A DNA stretch of 64,000 bases, taken from contig JABANP010000086.1 of assembly GCA_013115135.1 (NCBI GenBank), positions 62,001 to 126,000 of the forward strand, given 5' to 3'. The notes below the pieces were generated by a model. It was not told the DNA's origin, did no database searches, and saw only the letters and a program-made list of their open reading frames with translations. This DNA comes from Perkinsus olseni. Taxonomy: Eukaryota > Perkinsozoa > Perkinsida > Perkinsidae. How positions within the stretch are numbered: the first letter of the stretch is position 1; each line of letters opens with the position of its first letter. Positions 61,069 through 64,000 of the stretch are shown here, piece after piece. The position numbers were made by a program, and so were the translations under genes.

Positions 61069-63879
61069 ATGCCCTCGCTTGATGACGACGCGTCCGCCTA
61101 TGAAAGCGTGGTATCAGTAAATTCTGTTCTCTTCTCTGCCGGCCTGTTGCTGACCTTTGTATGGGGGTACTAAAAGTGCACTAGTCCAGAGGTATACGGC
61201 CATTCAGGTATCTCGTTAACACTGGCCGGGTCAAGCACATATCACAATCGACGGGAGCGGTTTTAGTTGGCTTCATAATGGGCATTGTGGGGTCCTAGGT
61301 TCACCAGCGTCGAATGATATTCTCCTTAGGTGATCAGGCTGCTGGGAGTGGCAGACCGAAAGGAGATGTTGGGCATGAGTGCGGAACTGTTCTATTTTGT
61401 AAGTTAAGCCAGGCTTACCACGTGGAATGAAATCCACGTCTATTAGCTGGCTGAGTAAGGGCGCTCCATGCCCAACATCTCTAGGCTCGCGAGGAGGGCA
61501 GAGAATGAATGGCCCTTGTGGCGAACGATAAGCCTTAGTGTTTACTAGGCACTCCTACCGCCAATAATATTCGACGCGAGTTTCTCGCTTAACACGAACA
61601 TGTTCATGAACAACCTCACTTCCATTCTAACATTCGCGTTTATCGGTAGTACGGGGCGGACTGCTTACCCACTCGACGCGGATTCCGTGGCTGGTATCCT
61701 CGACGGCCCAGGCACAACCATATCAGCCTACGTCACCTCAATAGGGTTGTGGACTTTCTCCACCTCTTGGTTGGTGGGTCTGAAGAACACGGAAGCCCTC
61801 CGAGGATACTGCATGACGTTCGGTGCCCTCATATCCAGTAGGCCTTCCTCCTCATTTCCGAGGCAGTACACTCCGGTGAAGGTACCGATCCAGTGGCAGT
61901 GATGGCCCTAATGGGTGGGTCCAAGTACAGACCGAATAAGACCTTGCATTCGCTGGTCTTCGGTGAGAGCGTCCTTAACGATGCAGTGGCAATCGTGCTC
62001 TTCGCGGCATACCAACGTAAGAACGAGCGCTTCTCGGATGACGGCCGGTCGGACGGTCAGGTCTTGGTGCTCATTTCAGAGGCATACTTCAGCCCACGGG
62101 GTACCTCCTCTGGGTTAGCACAGAGCCCGCTATTGCACTTCTTAACAGGTAGTATGGAGAGGTCCCCGGTTCGATTCCTGGCGGGAACGTTTGTGAAAAG
62201 CCTAGTCCACTTCGAGTACCCTAGTCACATAGTGATGGCAGGAGTGAAGGGCGACCAGTCAACTGGGTCCGGTTGTCAGTCTATAGTGCCCCAGGCAAAG
62301 ATACTCATGGGTATCGCCCTTTTCGTAGTTACCTTCGGGTCCGTTATATTCGGTATCCTCAGCGGAGCCCTCGTCAGTGCCAGCTACCGTAAATCGTGAG
62401 TCTGGCCTGTCCATGCGCACGCTGCTGGTCTACATGATCGCGGCTATCAGATCCCTGGTGTCCTACCCCAAGTACGAGATAGCGGGTATGTTCCTGTCGA
62501 TCTACCTCACTTTCTCTTTGGCGGAGTTGTTGGGCCTGAGCGGAATCATGGCGATTTTCTTCTTTGGCTTGGTGAGAAACCCCACAGCGTCCTCGCTTTG
62601 ATGCCCGTCCCTTCCCTCAGATGTTGTGTCGGTATAATTTCCACAACCTCTCCAAGCCCTCGCAAGTCGCATCAAGATTGGTCTTCGAGACTCTTGCTTT
62701 CTTTTCCGAGACTCTCGTACGGCGTCGGCGGCTGCTATCATCGTCAGTAGCATTCTCCGTTGGGCCCATCAGGTTTTCCTCTACCTCGGAGTTGTCGCCT
62801 GCATGTCCATAGGCGAGTACCATTGGAACTTAGGTCTCATACTGTTCACTCTCGTCCTCATAGTAAGTCTCATGGGCTGCGACTGTCTTACGCCGTCGAA
62901 GTTGGATCTGCGGTACCCTGACTGAGTCTCGCGCAACCAAATTCCACGACTACCATCCATCGCCCGCTTCCCGTCAGGTGTTCGCCAGAGCGTGTAATGT
63001 GTTCCCTCTGTCGTGGCTCCTCAACCACTCTACCCGGTATGACCCCATCAGTAGGAACTCCCAGATAGTAGCATGTCGCGCCACCGTGGGGCGACCGTTC
63101 TACCGCTCCTCCCTCCTAAGGTCTTGTGGCTTGCTGGTATACGAGGAGCGATCGCCTTCGTGCTGATGCTTCGGGTACCCTCCAGAGTTGGTGACGATAC
63201 ACGAGACCTCCTCGTTACTACAACAATATCAGTACTACCAACAGCCCCTCTCCCGTGCATGAAAGCTCTTCTCTCTCGAAAAGTGTTAGTGTTCCTCTGC
63301 AGGTTGTGTTCGTAACGACTCTGGTGGGAGGATCTTTGGTGGAACACGTCGCTGTTATGCTGGGGGAACTTCGACCTACGGCGGGGCCCCTGCCGACGCA
63401 GGAGACAAGCGAACCCGAGATTACTATAACCGATCCTTCTGCTGCCGACCCTGGCCTCTTCTACGTAGCAGTGCTCCTCCATCACCAGTGGCTCATTGAC
63501 TCTTTAGGTACCGCCTGGCGCGTCCTCGAGCAGGAGCGCGGCTAGCCGAGTGACGCTGTCTACGGAGCTTGGTGAGAGGCTCGGTGGGGCCCTTGAGTAT
63601 GTTGATCGGACATACGTACAGCAGCATCTCGGAGGGGCGGGAGGTGACTCTATCGGAGAGAGCAGCCATCAACGAGGTGGGGCATCATACCGTCCCGTTT
63701 CCCTCTGAGATGGTTAGTCGGGGCCAGCCTGGCTCCGTAACCGTCACCGGCCTTCCGCCGTCTTCTCAGACGAGATAAGTGGAGAGCATCCTGCCGAGCC
63801 GGGAATTGACATCGACACCTATTATGAAGATAGTGAAGCCAAACGGCTGATGATGGGCCGAGCGGTCGTCTTCGAGTGA
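61069..63879 (+). CDS. Na+/H+ exchanger, CPA1/NHE family
   Basis: Many exons joined by 45-80 base introns. From ATG 61069 (MPSLDDDASAYES): a first helix, then LVNTGRVKHISQSTGAVLVGFIMG, LLGVADRKEMLGMSAELFYF, ALLPPIIFDASFSLNTNMF, FAFIGTTISAYVTSIGLW, the ion-site region STDPVAVMA with SLVFGESVLNDAVAIVLF (Asp residues carry the transported ion), ILMGIALFVVTFGSVIFGIL, LAELLGLSGIMAIFFFGL, ETLVFLYLGVV, ANVFPLSWLLN (here CNVF) and IRGAIAFVLMLRVP. The C-terminal tail ends DIDTYYEDSEAKRLMM before TGA 63879. These are the classical NHE landmarks; plasma or organelle membrane cannot be decided. No frame breaks in the exons followed. Confidence 0.85.
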
Positions 63880-64000
63880 TGCCCCATTGTGATGCAAGCC
63901 TTTTCACTCGCCTGTCTCGGGTTTCGTCCCACGTTCATTGCACTGCGTTTAATATTGATCCAGACTCTGTACACTGGCTATAATCTCGAACCATCTCTCT

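Overview
The window looks like nuclear DNA of a protist with small, intron-rich genes. Introns are mostly 42-60 bases with GT-AG ends. Intergenic spaces are short, and tandem families of secreted or membrane proteins are interleaved with single-copy eukaryotic genes (VPS52, DDX41, a bestrophin, an SLC35F6-like carrier, a CPA1 Na+/H+ exchanger). There are no bacterial operons or ribosome binding sites. Gene style and family content fit an alveolate, most probably a Perkinsus-type parasite; that taxon is my inference, not something a marker gene proves.

Layout. 0-5.3 kb (minus): three tandem paralogs of a secreted protein family (family 1) with an almost identical signal peptide. 5.4-12.6 kb: a possible small gene on minus, then on plus an EF-hand-like gene, a gene with a 7-residue repeat, an unknown gene, a 16-knuckle CCHC zinc-finger gene (CNBP/Gis2 type) split into 12 exons, and a weak gene. 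12.6-14.2 kb is poor in genes. 14.2-28 kb (minus): three NADPH-oxidase/ferric-reductase genes. Two of them each lie directly downstream of a copy of one polytopic membrane protein, as if an oxidase plus partner unit had been duplicated. 28.8-38.3 kb (minus): VPS52, a serine/arginine-rich gene, a bestrophin and an SLC35F6-like transporter. 38.9-43.5 kb (plus): a DDX41 helicase and a short unknown gene. 44-47.2 kb (minus): a helical unknown, a gene with a possible FHA-like domain and a small ORF. 47.4-60 kb (minus): five tandem paralogs of a second secreted family (family 2). 60.6-63.9 kb: a Cys-rich ORF on minus and the Na+/H+ exchanger on plus.

How they fit together. VPS52, DDX41, the bestrophin and the two transporters are ordinary cellular functions (endosome-to-Golgi tethering, splicing/RNA helicase work, anion and cation transport). 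The accessory content is the two secreted families and the oxidase plus partner units. In a parasite these are the natural candidates for dealing with the host, but nothing in the sequence proves that.

Two cross-cutting signals stand out. First, single extra bases break otherwise well conserved reading frames in many genes (at least 13 sites, about half of the form XXX-Y, such as CCC-G or AAA-G), including five in DDX41; in several genes exon arithmetic confirms exactly one surplus base. Second, several introns carry a tRNA T-arm (B-box)-like sequence in either orientation. Exon limits were worked out by hand from splice consensus, phase and family similarity; no search was run.
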